In this document: positions 32,776 through 43,705 of the stretch, piece by piece | Layout of the letters: every line of letters begins with the position of its first letter | How positions within the stretch are numbered: the first letter of the stretch is position 1 | Source of the DNA: Talinum fruticosum | Taxonomy: Eukaryota > Streptophyta > Magnoliopsida > Caryophyllales > Talinaceae | Assembly (NCBI GenBank): GCA_021018815.1 | Contig: JAITYX010000009.1 | Coordinates: 9,426,501 to 9,490,500 of the forward strand | Reading direction: 5' to 3' | DNA length: 64,000 nucleotides | Translations under genes and position numbers: made by a program | Notes under the pieces: generated by a model | Told to the model about the DNA's origin: nothing | Seen by the model: only the letters and a program-made list of their open reading frames with translations | Databases searched by the model: none

Positions 32776-33526
32776 TGTTAAGTCGTATTTTATACGTATT
32801 TTTAACGAGTTATTTAGTTTGTATTATATAGTTTATTTTATATAAATTATTCTATTTTGTTTATTTTTAGGTAATTATTGAATAAAGTCGACAAAAGAAG
32901 AAATGACGTTAAAAATGAATTTTAGCTGCCGACAAGCGTTCAAGAAAAGATATGAAGTCGATCCAAAATAATGACTCATAAAATATTTATTTTATGAGGA
33001 TTTATTTTATGAAGTTTTATTTGAAAAAGAGACTTTGTAGGGAAGGGAGGATCATCATAAAATTCCATATAATCCCCCGGCGCTCGAATTATTAGGGCGG
33101 CGTCTCTTTCTCTCCTTCACCTCACGCAGCCCCTCGCTCACCTCTCTATCCCTCTCCCTTCTTCTTCATCAAATGCCATCACCATTATCTCCTCATCCTC
33201 ATCATAACCTCCCTATCACTCCATCACACCACTTCACGCCACCTCTTAATATCTTAATCATCCACTCTCTCAAGCTACATCACCAACATCCGCCATCTCT
33301 TGTTTCCCCTTTATCACGTACGCTCTTGATCATCATCAACATGGTCGTTCCACATCCGAGAAATTTATACTGGTAGTATTGTAATCTTTATTTCAAGACT
33401 ACTTTTATAATAGTAATGTTATTTTTTATTTACGTGTCCTAAACTACGTTATGTGTGACTAGTTTTTTATACTTAGTATAATCTACTTGAAACCATGTTA
33501 AATTAGTTATTTTGAAATAAAGTTTA
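32776..33526 (+). other. Possible truncated LTR, unclassified
   Basis: LINE sequence stops at about 32775 and a new sequence begins TGTTAAGTCGTATTTTATACG, which looks like a plant Gypsy LTR start. It is AT-rich to about 33050, then C/T-rich (33100-33350), like an LTR leader region. It is cut at 33526 by the next Gypsy LTR, and no partner copy is in the window. A small frame at 33173-33376 is His/Pro/Leu-rich and not convincing as a gene. Confidence 0.4.
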
Positions 33527-36500
33527 TGTGAGACCCGGAATTTAAAGTAGGTTAATTAAATTAAATAATCGACGTGTAAATTATTTTATTTAACATAAGT
33601 CCTTAATCGTACATGTTTATAAATAAAGTAGCGAATTATATTACTTCCTCCCGATTCCCCTTTCGGACCCAGTAATTTATCTTGAGACCAATTAGGTTGG
33701 CTATTTCTATTTTGTTGAATAGGATAAGCCTTTAAAATAAAAAAATAAAAAGAAAAGGGGAAGGAGTTGAATTATGTGTAATAGACCAAGACGGATTAGT
33801 GTATATGGGTGGTGTACTCGGCATTTTCTAAGGTAGCCACAAGCAAAAAGCAACAAAAGAGATTAAGGGGAAAAGGAAAAGAATGAAAAGAAGGCTCGGG
33901 AAAGGAAAGAAGTCGAGGGAAACAGAGGAAAGAAGAAGGGGGAGAACCGGGAGCAGGGAAAACGGAGAAAAGGGAGGTCGGGCGAGGGCATAACCGAGCG
34001 AGAGAGAGAGAGGGCGCGAGTGTGAGAGCCGAGGAAGAGGTCGGAGACCGGCGCACCGAGCGGCGAACGAAGGGAAGATGGCCCGCAAACGCACGGAAAT
34101 GCACAAGGGCACAAAGGCGGATGAAAGTGAGACCGAAAGAAGGGGAGCGAGCGCGAGAGCCCAAAGAAGGAAACCTAGCAGCCAACAAACAAGAAGTCTG
34201 CGGCCGGTGACGGCATTAGGCAGAGAGGAAGGCGGTGAACCGGGACTAGACCGGAGCTGGCAGTAGAGGAAGAAGGAGGGAAGGAAGAGATTGACTTCGG
34301 CAAATCTGAATTCAACAAACCTTCATCCCTAATTCAAGGTGGGTAATCTTATACTCTATTAATAATTGCGAAACCCAAATGAGTTTATTGTGAATATTGC
34401 ATGTTTGCTTGTGAATATAGAAGGAATTTAGGAAGTGGTAGGGTTGAATTAGGATATGAGGAAATCGGGTTGAGTATGTTAAGGCTGAATTAGAAACTTG
34501 AAAGAATTTAGTAGTTGTTAGGGCTGAGTTGGGATCCGGAAACTTAGAAAGAGTTAGGTGGCTTGGATTGACGGAAAACTACGGAGGTCTTAATTAACAC
34601 TTAGAGATGATGAAGTGGTGATACGGGTATAAATTGTGAATTGATGTTTCAGTTGAACCTTAGAGATTTCGTTAGTTCTTTGCGTTGGAAGCCAACGGTT
34701 TATGTTGGGAAATACAGATTTAAGTATAGAGGAGGCATGCAAGTTCACCTTGGCTAATACATAAGTGAGATAGGGAAGTCGAGAACTAGTGAGTGTGAGG
34801 TTAAACTAAGTTGAAGGCATATGTAAATCCTTAAGAGTCAATTGAACTAGAAGATAAATGGAGCTAAAGGAAATTAGTGAAGTAAGTTTAAGAAGAGTGA
34901 GTTGAAGGCATATGGCTAAGTATCGGCAAGAAGAGTTTGATTAGTAATGCGGAGGCGTAGTCGGAGAAAATGTGAGGCGAAGAGAACAATTGTGATGAGT
35001 TGGGACTTCTCGGCTTAAGATTGTAACTAATTGTGGTTGTTGTGACTTATGTCACCTAAATTAATGAAACGAATGGTTATGAAGATGAGTTTGAACCAAA
35101 TAGGGCAGTTGTAACAATTGTGATAGCTTGGAGCTAAATTATAATGTTCATGAGTATCTATGGTTTTAGGACTTGCGGTTATTATGACTCGGAGGAGTGT
35201 TACTGTTCGAATTCATTATGCTTGAAAGAGGATTGGGGTAAAGTAAAACAAACTTAAGGTATAGAAAAGGAGCAGGAACTTGGAGTATCAAGGAGTATGC
35301 ATTTATGTCGATTGAGTATGGCTTTGAAAATGGAGTAAGACGAGAATTACGTGCATGGGAAACAGGAGACTTGCTTGAATAGAATATGGATGAATACGAT
35401 ATATTAAGTACTTGGGTGAATCCTTGAGTTAATGTGCTAGTTTGGAATGTTAAGTCTTAGTATAGAGATGCTTAACATGTGAAGTGATTTGATTCTAAAT
35501 AACGCTTGAATGTTAGTTTGGAAAGAGTTCAAATGTTTACGCAAAACAAGATTCGTACGTGATTCTTGAGAAATGCTTTTCGAACTTCAAATGTGTTCTA
35601 AAGAAGTGAAAGTAATTGAAAAAGTGAATTTAGAGGGGTGACACGTAGTGTCATGCCTTCTATGATATTAAACTAATTTGAGGTTATGGTTCAAAACCAA
35701 GTCCGATAAGTGATTGTGATCACTTTAGTTTTGAACGGATTTTGGGCTAAGGATTGTTTAGACCGGAGGAAGGAGGTGGTCGTGCGTATCACGCCACGGG
35801 ATCCTTGCATATCAGGATGGCCATCAACCAGAGAGGTTGATTCTTTCCTAACAAGGAAAGCGGAGCCTTCCAGGCATTTCACTATAGATAGGTCCCGGGA
35901 ACTCGAGTCAGGGGTCGCGCCCGAGAAACCGTCTCGGTGCTAATTCAATCGTCTAAAGCCCCGAAAGGATTTCAGTCTATGGCTGAAAATATTTGAAAGA
36001 AAGTGGAGATGGTTCCACCTTGTTTAAAGTGATTAAATTCCCAAAAATGATTGCAAATTGTTCCTTCCAATGATTAAAATGTTATGATCTTTATGTTGCA
36101 AACAATTTCAAAAGATTTCATTGAAAAGTATATAGATTGGTGTTATGGTATTATGTTTTGCCGCTTTCATTATTATGAGTAGTATGTGTAAAGAATTTCC
36201 ATTTCAAGAGTATAAGACTTCCGGTGAGCCCATGGCTTAGTACTCACCCCAAAAATTTCCCCTTTTCCCCTCCCAGTTGCAGGTATCCCTTGATACGGTT
36301 GGCTAGATTGCTTGACTTTGATGGTGATCGTGAGTTGAAGTTGGTTCATATGTGTTCCTATTTAGCATGCTGTATATATTCGGGTATTTATGTAAATAGG
36401 CAATAATGTATAGTAAGTTGGATGTAGGCACGGAGACCCGAAGTAGTAGCTCGACAAGCCGAGAATTTCCTTACACTAGCAATTTTGTTCTTAAGCAGCT

Positions 36501-36859
36501 TGTAATTTAATCTTTAGCTTAGCTTGTACCTTGAAGTGATACTCATTATGGAACTTAAGTTTTATGGTTGTGAATATGCTCCGGTGTGTGGCCGTTGAGC
36601 TGTGTACTCCGAGTGTGTGGTTCGTTGAGTTTTATTGTGACTTTCATGCACGTTTTTAAGCTTTTAGCCTATGGGTTGGGACATATTTCGACATGTAACT
36701 CGCCAAAATTTTTGGAAAACTTCTAACCCTTGTGGAAAATTTCATTCCTTACCTTTAAGTTGAATTAAGGCAGCCAAGTCAACAATGAGTGAGCATTGGG
36801 AGTTCCTTTGAGGAACTCTAGTGGCGTAATACTCCTAGGATGGGTTTTGGGGTGTTACA
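33527..36859 (+). repeat. Gypsy 5' LTR (3333 bp)
   Basis: It begins TGTGAGACCCGGAATTT and ends TTTTGGGGTGTTACA. A GA-rich, GC-rich block (33880-34270) lies 350-740 nt from the start. Near the end are two copies of a CTCCG(A/G)TGTGTGG(C/T)CGTTGAG-like motif (36585-36635), also found reversed in the solo LTR at 58488-58560, so the two LTR families are related. Confidence 0.9.
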
Positions 36860-36864
36860 TTTTA

Positions 36865-36876
36865 TGGTATTAGAGC
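36865..36876 (+). other. Gypsy primer-binding site
   Basis: TGGTATTAGAGC, one base different from the initiator-Met tRNA complement, lies five bases after the LTR end. Confidence 0.85.
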
Positions 36877-37097
36877 ATTAGGATCACCCAAATTAGCTCT
36901 AACTAGGATTATCCATCCTAAAAGATAGAATATGTGTGTTATATGTGATTATATGTGCGATTATATGTGCATTGTTTGCTAACTTATCTATCAACTTACT
37001 CGTAATTAGTTTATGTACTTGGGATGGGCATCTCTCTACTAGAATTTTACAATAAGCACGCACTTAGTAGAGGACTAATTTGTTTTAATCATGCTAG

Positions 37098-38450
37098 ATG
37101 CCTTCGCGAAGAGCACAAGTTGTACCTCTAACCTCTCCACCTCCGGGGCCCACAACATTGGAGATGGTTTGCCAATTTCGAAATTAAAACCCCTAAATTT
37201 GCCGGAGGGACAGACCCGCTGGTATACGAGGAATGGATACTAAGTATGGAAGGTCTTTTCGAGGTAATAGAGTGCCCGGAACGGTTTCAGGTGCAACCGG
37301 CCACCCATCAATTTCAACGCAAAGCTCGATTCCGGTGGCATACGGTTAAGCCTTGCGAGAGAGGATTTGCACTAACCTCGGCTAGAACTTAAGGCCTTAC
37401 TCGGAAGCTAAATACTACCTAAAGGTTGTCAAATGGGGTAAGGAGTAGGAATTTCTCCAACTAAAACAAGGAGAAGATATAACCGTGGTGGAATATGCTG
37501 CCAAGTTCAATGAACTAAGTTGATTTGTACCCTCTCGAGTAGCGACAGAGGAAATGAGAATGCATAGATTCGAACATGGTTTAAATCCCAAGCTTAAAAA
37601 TAAAGTGGTAGGGCATGTTTTCGGAACTTCCAAGAGATGTATCGGAGGGCTTTTAAGATTGAGATAACACTAAATGAGAGTGCAATTCTAAAAACAACCC
37701 AACTTTAAACAAAGAGAAGATTTGAATATAGAGGTGTAAATCCGCAGCCTACCCAAGCTCCAAGGAGATTTGATGCAAGAGATAATTACCCTCGTGGTCA
37801 ATAACCAACTAGAGATGGAGATTGAAAATTTTGTTCGAGGTGTGGGCGTTATCACATAGGACCATGTACAAGAGTGAAGGGACCATGCTTTGGTTATAGA
37901 AAATATGGACATTTTTAGCCAAATGTCCCCAAGGAGCTCGAACCAATCAAAATAAGGGGCAGCGGCAAGGATATAGACCCCAAACTTTCCCCAAGCAAGG
38001 TCATCCTTCCGCTAAAGAAAAAGGGGACAATAAGAAGCCACATGTAGGAGGAAGAGTCTACAAGCATCATTAAAGGAGGAAGGGAAGACCTCAACAACCT
38101 TAGCACCCCCGATGAAGAAATGGAGAACCCCAACGACGTAGTAGCAGGTACGATACTCCTCGACAACCTCTATGCCTATGTTTTATTTAATTCGAAGCAA
38201 CCTATTCTTTTGTGAATCCTGAATTGCTACGAAATTATCATGTAAACCCGCGATGAAGAATGTCGGACTTCACATATCAGCCCCAATAGGGTCAATAACT
38301 CGGACCGATGTGATCTATCGGAATCGCCAACTACGCATCCTTAGAAAAACCATTTGAATAGACTTGATGGAGTTAACGATACTTTATCTTTAGGATAGGT
38401 TAACTATCGAGACATAAAGCGGTCATAGATTATCGTAACGCGTTAGTTCC
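37098..38450 (+). pseudogene. Gypsy gag and partial protease pseudogene
   Basis: The start at 37098 reads MPSRRAQVVPLTSPPPGP, typical of Tekay-type gag. The capsid region follows with FAGGTDPLVYEEWILSMEGL and FEVIECPERFQVQPATHQFQ (37200-37320), then many stops and frameshifts. A knuckle-like segment with paired Cys and Gly-His spacing lies near 37830-37920 (CSRCGRYHIGPC-like in mixed frames). A protease-like EATYSFVNPELL is near 38190-38230, where the expected Asp-Ser-Gly is not preserved. Coding similarity ends at about 38450, where a large deletion joins protease to integrase. Confidence 0.72.
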
Positions 38451-39036
38451 TATGTTGACCCCTAAGGAAGAAAGAATACCTTCTAAGGTTGGAACGATTG
38501 AGCAATCCATAGAAACGATCAAGGTAATATGGGAAAGGTTGTAATGTGCCAAGATGGACAAGAGAGTATGCAGATTTGAAGCACTGAACCCATAGAATTC
38601 CAAGGTGGGGATCCAATGCTTGAAGAGTTTCTCCGCTAAAAGGTAGCTTGGGATTTCGGAAGAAAGGTGAACTTAGCCCTAGATTCATAGAGCCATCCCA
38701 AATGTTACAAAGTAACATAAATATTGAGCTTAGCACCCTCTCTCCAAGAATTCATGAGGTCTTCCATATGACTAACCTTCGCAAATATGTGATGGATCCG
38801 AAGTACGTTGTTAGATATAAATATTTGAAGATCCAAGATGACCTTACATTTGAGGAAGAATCGATCCACATCCTACAAAGACAAGAGCAAAAGCTTGGGA
38901 CTAAAACTATTCCATATGTCAAAGTACTCGGAAACACCATAAGTTAGCTAAAGCGACATGGGAGCCGAACGGGAGATACGGGAGAAATACCCCGCTGTGT
39001 TTACATCGGTATCTAAATTTCGAGGATGAAATTTTT
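38451..39036 (+). pseudogene. Gypsy integrase C-terminal fragment
   Basis: From about 38480 a degraded helix region (SIETIKVIWERL) leads to the open frame at 38648-38947. It reads FRKKGELSPRFIEPSQML, SPRIHEVFHMTNLRKYVMDP and DDLTFEEESIHILQRQEQKL, matching the GPFEI/NVFHVSMLRKY/EEPVQILDR region downstream of the chromovirus integrase core. A remnant of the VLW..H..EEATWE region and an FRGxxFF-like end follow just before the polypurine tract. The integrase core is deleted. Confidence 0.82.
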
Positions 39037-39037
39037 T

Positions 39038-39051
39038 GAAGAAGGGAGAAA
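39038..39051 (+). other. Gypsy polypurine tract
   Basis: GAAGAAGGGAGAAA directly precedes the 3' LTR TGTGAGACCC. Confidence 0.85.
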
Positions 39052-40299
39052 TGTGAGACCCGGAATTTTAAGTAGGTTAATTAAATTAAGTAATCGATGC
39101 GTAAATTATTTTATTTAGTATGAGTCCTTAATCGTATGCGTTTATAAATAAAGTAGCGAATTATATTACTTCCTCCCGATTCCCCTTTCGGACCCAGTAA
39201 TTAAGCCCGAGACCAATTAGGTTGGCTATTTCTATTTTGTTGCATAGGATAAGCCTTTAAAATAAAAAAGAGAAAAGGGGAAGGAGTTGAATTATGTGTG
39301 ATAGACCAAGATGGATTAGTGTAAATGGGTCGTATGCCGGCATTTTCTAAGGCAACCACAAGTAAAAGGAACAAAAGAGATTAAGGGGAAAATGAAAAGA
39401 ATGGAAAGAAGGTGAGGGAAAGGAAAGAAGGTGAGGGAAACAAAGGAAAGAAGAAGGAGGAGAACCGGGAGCAGGGGAAACAGAGAAAAGGGAGGTCGGT
39501 CGAGGGCAAAACCTAGAGAGAGAGAGAGAGAGCGCGCGAGTGTGAGAGCCGATGAAGAGGCCGAGAGCACGGCGCACCGAGCGACGAACGAAAGGAAGAC
39601 GGCTCGCGAACGCAGGGAAAGGCACAAGGGCACAAAAGAGGATGAAAGCGAGACCGGAAGAAGGGGAGCAATTACAAGGGCCAAAACAAGGAAAAAGTCC
39701 GTGGCTGGCGACGGCGTTAGGCGGACAGGAAGGCGGAGAAACCAGGACTAGATCGAAGGTGGCAGCAGAGCAAGAAAGAGGGAAGGAAGAGATGGACTTT
39801 GGCGAATATGAAATTCAGCCAATCTTCATCCTTAATTCAAGCTCGGGTAATCTTATACTCTAAACTATTAATAATTTCGAAACCCAAATGAGTTTATTGT
39901 GAATATTGCATGTTTTACGTGAACATAGCGAGAATTTAGGAAGTGGTAGGGCTGAATTAGGATATGAGGAAATCGAGTTGAGTCATTAAGGCCGAATTAG
40001 AAACTTAAAGGAATTTAGTAGTTGTTAGGGGTGAGTTGGGATGCAGGAAACTTAGAAAGAGTTGGGTGGCTTGGATCAATGGAGTAATGCGGAGGTCTCA
40101 ATTAACACTTAGAGATGAGGAAGTGGTGATTCGGGTATAAATTGTCAATTGATGCTTCGATTGAACCTTAGATATTTCCTAAGTTCTTTGTGTTGGAGGG
40201 AAACGGTTTATATTGGGAAACAATGATTTAAGTATAAAAGAAGGCGTGCAAGTTCACCTTGGCTAGTACATAAGTGAGATAGGGAAGTGGAGAACTAGT
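39052..40299 (+). repeat. Gypsy 3' LTR, first 1248 bp
   Basis: It follows 33527-34789 with scattered substitutions and small indels, including the GA/GC-rich block (39400-39760), up to GAGAACTAGT. Beyond 40299 the sequence is Copia. Confidence 0.9.
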
Positions 40300-41432
40300 A
40301 TTCGATTACCTCCCGAGGATTTGTTTCCTCATTGTCCGAGTCCGAGTCCGACTCTGTTCAGCTCTCGAATCGAAATTGCCATCGACATTTCGAGTCATCC
40401 GAGTCCTCATCATCTTCCGATGAATCCTCATCGCTCCTTGTTGCCATCATGGCTTTCTTCTTCTTTCTGTCCCTTTTCCTTTTGGACAGCTCCTTGACTA
40501 TGTGGTCTTTGCCGCCACATTCGAAACAACCGTAATTCTTAGTCAAAGAAAATTTTGACTGGGAAGTAAACTTACCTTTTCTCGTCTTTCTTATCTTTCT
40601 TGTAGAATTCTTCTTTTGGCCTTTTGTCCCATCTTTTGTACTTCATCATTCTCTTGATGCCTCTTGCAATGAGTGCCATGGGATCGTCTTCCGAGTCGAA
40701 GAGCTCAGATTTGCTTCCTTGGATTCCGAGGCTTTCAGTGCTAAGTTTCTTTTGGTACCGCCCTCAGCATCCTCTTCTTCTAGATGGATCTCATGAGTTA
40801 GAAGCTTTCCGATGAGCTCGTCTCGGCTTTAAGAGTGAAAGGTTCTCGAGCCTCCTCTATGGCAGTCACCTTCGGACCCCATCGTCTCTTGGGTAGGCTT
40901 CGAGAATTTTCCGACACATTTCTTCATGGGAGATTTTCTTTCCCGGAGATTTGAGATTATTGGTAATCTCAGTGAAGCGAATGAACATCCGAGTAATGTT
41001 CTCCTCTCGGCTCCATTTTGAAAAGCTCATATTTATGAAGATACTGACTAATCTTTGCTTATCTTACCCGACTTGTACCTTCGTAGGTGTTGACTAAAGT
41101 ATCCCACACCTCTTTAGCAGAATCACAGGCAGAGACTCGATTATATTCTTCCGAGCTTATGGCGCACATAAGGATGTTCATTGCTTTGAAGTTCTTTCGA
41201 ACTTCTCTGCTTCTCCCGGTGTGAACTCAGCCTTCGTCTTGGGAATGATTCTGAATTCATCCGTCTTCATTGGAATGTAGTTTCCTTGTTATATGATTTC
41301 CCATACCTCTTCATCATGATCCATAAGAAAACATTCCATGAGCTTCTTCCAAGGCCCAAAGTTTGATCCTTTGAATTTTGGTGGCCTGTTGGAAGATCTT
41401 CCTTCGTCGAACTCTCCGGTGTTCTGAGCCAT
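40300..41432 (-). pseudogene. Copia gag pseudogene, truncated
   Basis: The start codon is at 41432. The first frame reads MAQNTGEFDEGRSSNRPPKF, KGSNFGPWKKLMECFLMDHD and EEVWEII, better preserved than the plus-strand copy at 8499. Later frames include the stretch near 41050-41290 and a zinc knuckle with CFECGGKDHIVKEL (40546-40505), where the last Cys is Leu. A Lys/Arg-rich run and an Asp/Ser/Glu-rich acidic tract follow (40500-40400). It ends at 40300, equivalent to about 9640 in the plus-strand copy. Several frameshifts interrupt it. Confidence 0.82.
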
Positions 41433-41476
41433 TTGATCTTTAAACCCTTGGATTGTTAGATCCTTTCGAAAGGCTA

Positions 41477-41488
41477 GGCTCGATACCA
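41477..41488 (-). other. Copia primer-binding site
   Basis: On the minus strand TGGTATCGAGCC follows the LTR end by two bases, as at 8442-8453. Confidence 0.8.
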
Positions 41489-41490
41489 AC

Positions 41491-43054
41491 TGAAGGTTTG
41501 CTCTGGGAGAGTCTCGAGTCACCCTAGAGGGGGTGAATAGGGTGATAGAAGTTTTTCGTGGAAACTTTAGCTCTTCTGTCAAACACAAGACAGAGACAGA
41601 TTCCGAGTCTATCAACAGGGTCGAAAAGATTGGACTCGTAATGCTATTAAGCTGCAATGAGCAAGAGTCAGTAAAATGTCCGAGTCTAGAATGAACTCGT
41701 AAAGATAACACTTAGAGATTACGTGGAAACCCTCCCGGGGTAGAAAACCACGGACCGTGCCAATCCGCACACGAAGTCAAATTCACTATTTTGAGTCCAC
41801 AAAATACCGTGAACTCGACCGAACCCGAGTTGTTCCCTTAGACAACTCTATACAAGTTTTCTTAAACTAAGAAATTCCCTTATCTCGATCTAGTACTTCC
41901 TAGCCGAGATAACCCTTACAGCTAGGGACAACTAAGCCGAGTTAACCCTTACAGCTTAGTCAAGGGACCTTACAGAGAATGTAAGAAAGAGTTTGTAATC
42001 GAGTACAAGACCTTACAACTCGAGAAAGTAATGAATTACAGAGTGGGAGTTGTAAGTTAAAGATTGAAAGTAAATACAATAACTTTGAGCAAGTATGTGT
42101 ATTAACAATATGTTCGGCAATCTTCAAGTCTTGTGAGATGGCTTCTATTTATAGATGACCAGGCAGAGTAGCCGTTATCTTCATCTACCGACCGAGAGTC
42201 CTCTCGTGACCGTTGATAGAAGCTTTCGAGTCACTCGAAAGTATCCGTTGTAATGTGAACGTTGGACAATGGTTTAACTCTCTTGGAAGTCCCAAAACCA
42301 TTAGGCGTGTCTTGAAAGATAAGGTGGAAACCACCGTTAAGCTTGGCGTTCCAGCTTTCCAGATTTGGAAACGGATAGCTCCGACACAATCTACTCGGGA
42401 TTGGAGCAGAGAAGGTGAAGAGCCATGTCTCGCTGGTGATTTGACGTTCTAAAGCGAAGTTACTTTTGTAGTTTGAAAAGTGTATCCTCGATTGAATAAC
42501 CTACAAAAGTAAATCAATTTTGGTTCTCAAAGTATAAAATACTTTGGCCCAAGATTAGACACAGATAAAAAAATAATTACGATAAATAAAGCAACCGATT
42601 ATCTCGAGTCGAAACGAAATGGAATTTTCTCGAGTCCAATATCCATGATACTCGGAATTCCATCCGACTTAGTCTAAGCAAAGAATCAAGTTCAAGTAAA
42701 GAATATCGGAGAGGATTAACTTGATATAGACTAAGCATGAAACAAGCTAAGAATACCGACTATAACAAAATAGGACTTATAATCACAAGTCGATTCTGAG
42801 TGAGAAAAGACGAAATAATAGTCTATTCAATCTGCGATAAATCTGAGTGAAGCCGGACTCGGAATCACTTACGAGATAGGCAAGAAATATAATAAGTAAG
42901 TGATGTATCACTTAGAAAAGATACTATTTTACTCGAAAGAAGTTTCGAGATATAGAGAATGCCTTGGAATCAAAACTCGTAGGTATGAGATTGTTATACC
43001 TAATTCCTTTTATACAACTCGGAAAAGTATTGAGCAGAGTGTCTCGAGTCTTCA
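41491..43054 (-). repeat. Copia 5' LTR (1564 bp), minus strand
   Basis: On the plus strand it runs from TGAAGGTTTGCTC to GAGTCTTCA. A TATA box (TATTTATAG on the plus strand, 42146-42154) lies at the family position. It is collinear with 12025-13575 throughout. Confidence 0.92.
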
Positions 43055-43705
43055 CAACTCGTATAAAGGAATAGGTATATATATTATAGTTATTCTTCAT
43101 TATTTGATAGGTCAAGTTTGTGATTTTAGTAGTCATACACAGGTATAGGTATAAATATATACATAGGATTGTAGTTTGTATATGTGTTTGTTATTTTGTA
43201 TATATTCTAGTGAAGAGGAAGGCCTATATACAAAATGTGATGAGTTTATGTGTTTATTGTATTGTATATATTATGGTGAAGATTGTATTGGGATTGTGGT
43301 TTGTATATGTTTTTTGTACTATACGAGAGGGCAGGCAAATATGAGAAAAATTATTTTTTAAAAATTATACTTATAACGACGGTTCTTAACGTAGAACCGT
43401 AGTCGAAAGCTCACCTATGATGACGGTTCGAGATGAAGGAACCGTCATCATGGGTGCTCAGTAATAAGTATTTTAAACTACGTAAGAAGGCCTATGACAA
43501 CGGTTCGGATGAAGAAACCGTCGTCATAGGTTGACCTATGAGTACAGCTTTTCCATCTCGAACCATCATCACATATTGACCTATGACTACGGTTTTGAAC
43601 TATAGTAAAGGTGGTACATACAATGACGTTCAAATACACGATGCATGTTAACTGTCGTTAAATGTCGTTTTTAACCGCGAGTTAAAAGTGGTTCCTCTAG
43701 TAGTG
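43055..43705. mobile_element. CACTA transposon end fragment
   Basis: The right edge reads CCTCTAGTAGTG, the reverse of a CACTA terminus. The last 130 bp match the reverse complement of 153-285, and subterminal inverted motifs fill 43373-43640. The inner part (43055-43370) is AT-rich with no frame. It inserted into or replaced part of the gag gene of the Tat-like element, whose frame stops exactly at 43706. Confidence 0.78.
43373..43705. repeat. CACTA terminal and subterminal repeats (right end)
   Basis: Repeated ACGACGGTTCTTAACG, TATGATGACGGTTCGAGATG and similar units in both orientations, ending in the terminus at 43705. This is the same repeat family as 153-455. Confidence 0.8.

Larger units (their letters stand above)
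26880..32776 (+). pseudogene. LINE-L1 endonuclease fragment, split by a Gypsy element
   Basis: 26880-27245 carries LINE ORF2 endonuclease pieces: LRFTGLYGW, PWSIGGDYNEIFFNFEKS and a KFTWRNGRDGSG-like segment followed by EELLDRLNAS. The Gypsy element 27246-32651 follows, and the frame resumes at 32652 with the expected continuation (DWSTIFPNAT, ISDHQPILLKL) up to about 32775. Ignoring the insertion and one copy of the short duplicated target (TTCG), the reading frame is continuous across the junction. Upstream ORF1 and downstream RT are missing. The fragment is older than the Gypsy insertion. Confidence 0.82.
33527..40299 (+). mobile_element. Ty3/Gypsy element with 3.3-kb LTRs, internally deleted (Tekay-like)
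   Basis: 5' LTR 33527-36859, PBS 36865, gag and protease remnants to about 38450, then directly the C-terminal integrase region (to 39036), polypurine tract 39038-39051, and a 3' LTR from 39052 that stops at 40299. Long LTRs beginning TGTGAGACCCGG, a gag starting MPSRRAQ and the integrase C-terminus resemble the Del/Tekay chromovirus lineage. RT, RNase H and the integrase core are absent, so only about 2.2 kb lies between LTRs. The right LTR ends against a Copia fragment without a terminal motif, a deletion junction. Confidence 0.88.
40300..43054 (-). mobile_element. Copia fragment (5' LTR and gag), minus strand
   Basis: Same family as 4753-15864. On the minus strand the 5' LTR (43054-41491), PBS (41488-41477) and gag (41432-40300) are present. 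Everything beyond mid-gag is missing at the junction with the truncated Gypsy LTR (40299/40300). The outer end at 43054 (GAGTCTTCA) is a complete LTR terminus and abuts CACTA-associated sequence. Confidence 0.9.

Noticed and set aside
33796..34266. Open frames of 60-130 codons on both strands
   Set aside because: Low-complexity Ser/Pro/Leu or Arg/Glu-rich translation of the GA/GC-rich block in a Gypsy LTR; the same occurs in the partner LTR at 39316-39863.
4753..43054. The two Copia LTR ends as the ends of one giant element
   Set aside because: They are in opposite orientation, each with its own PBS and gag, so they are two separate elements of one family.
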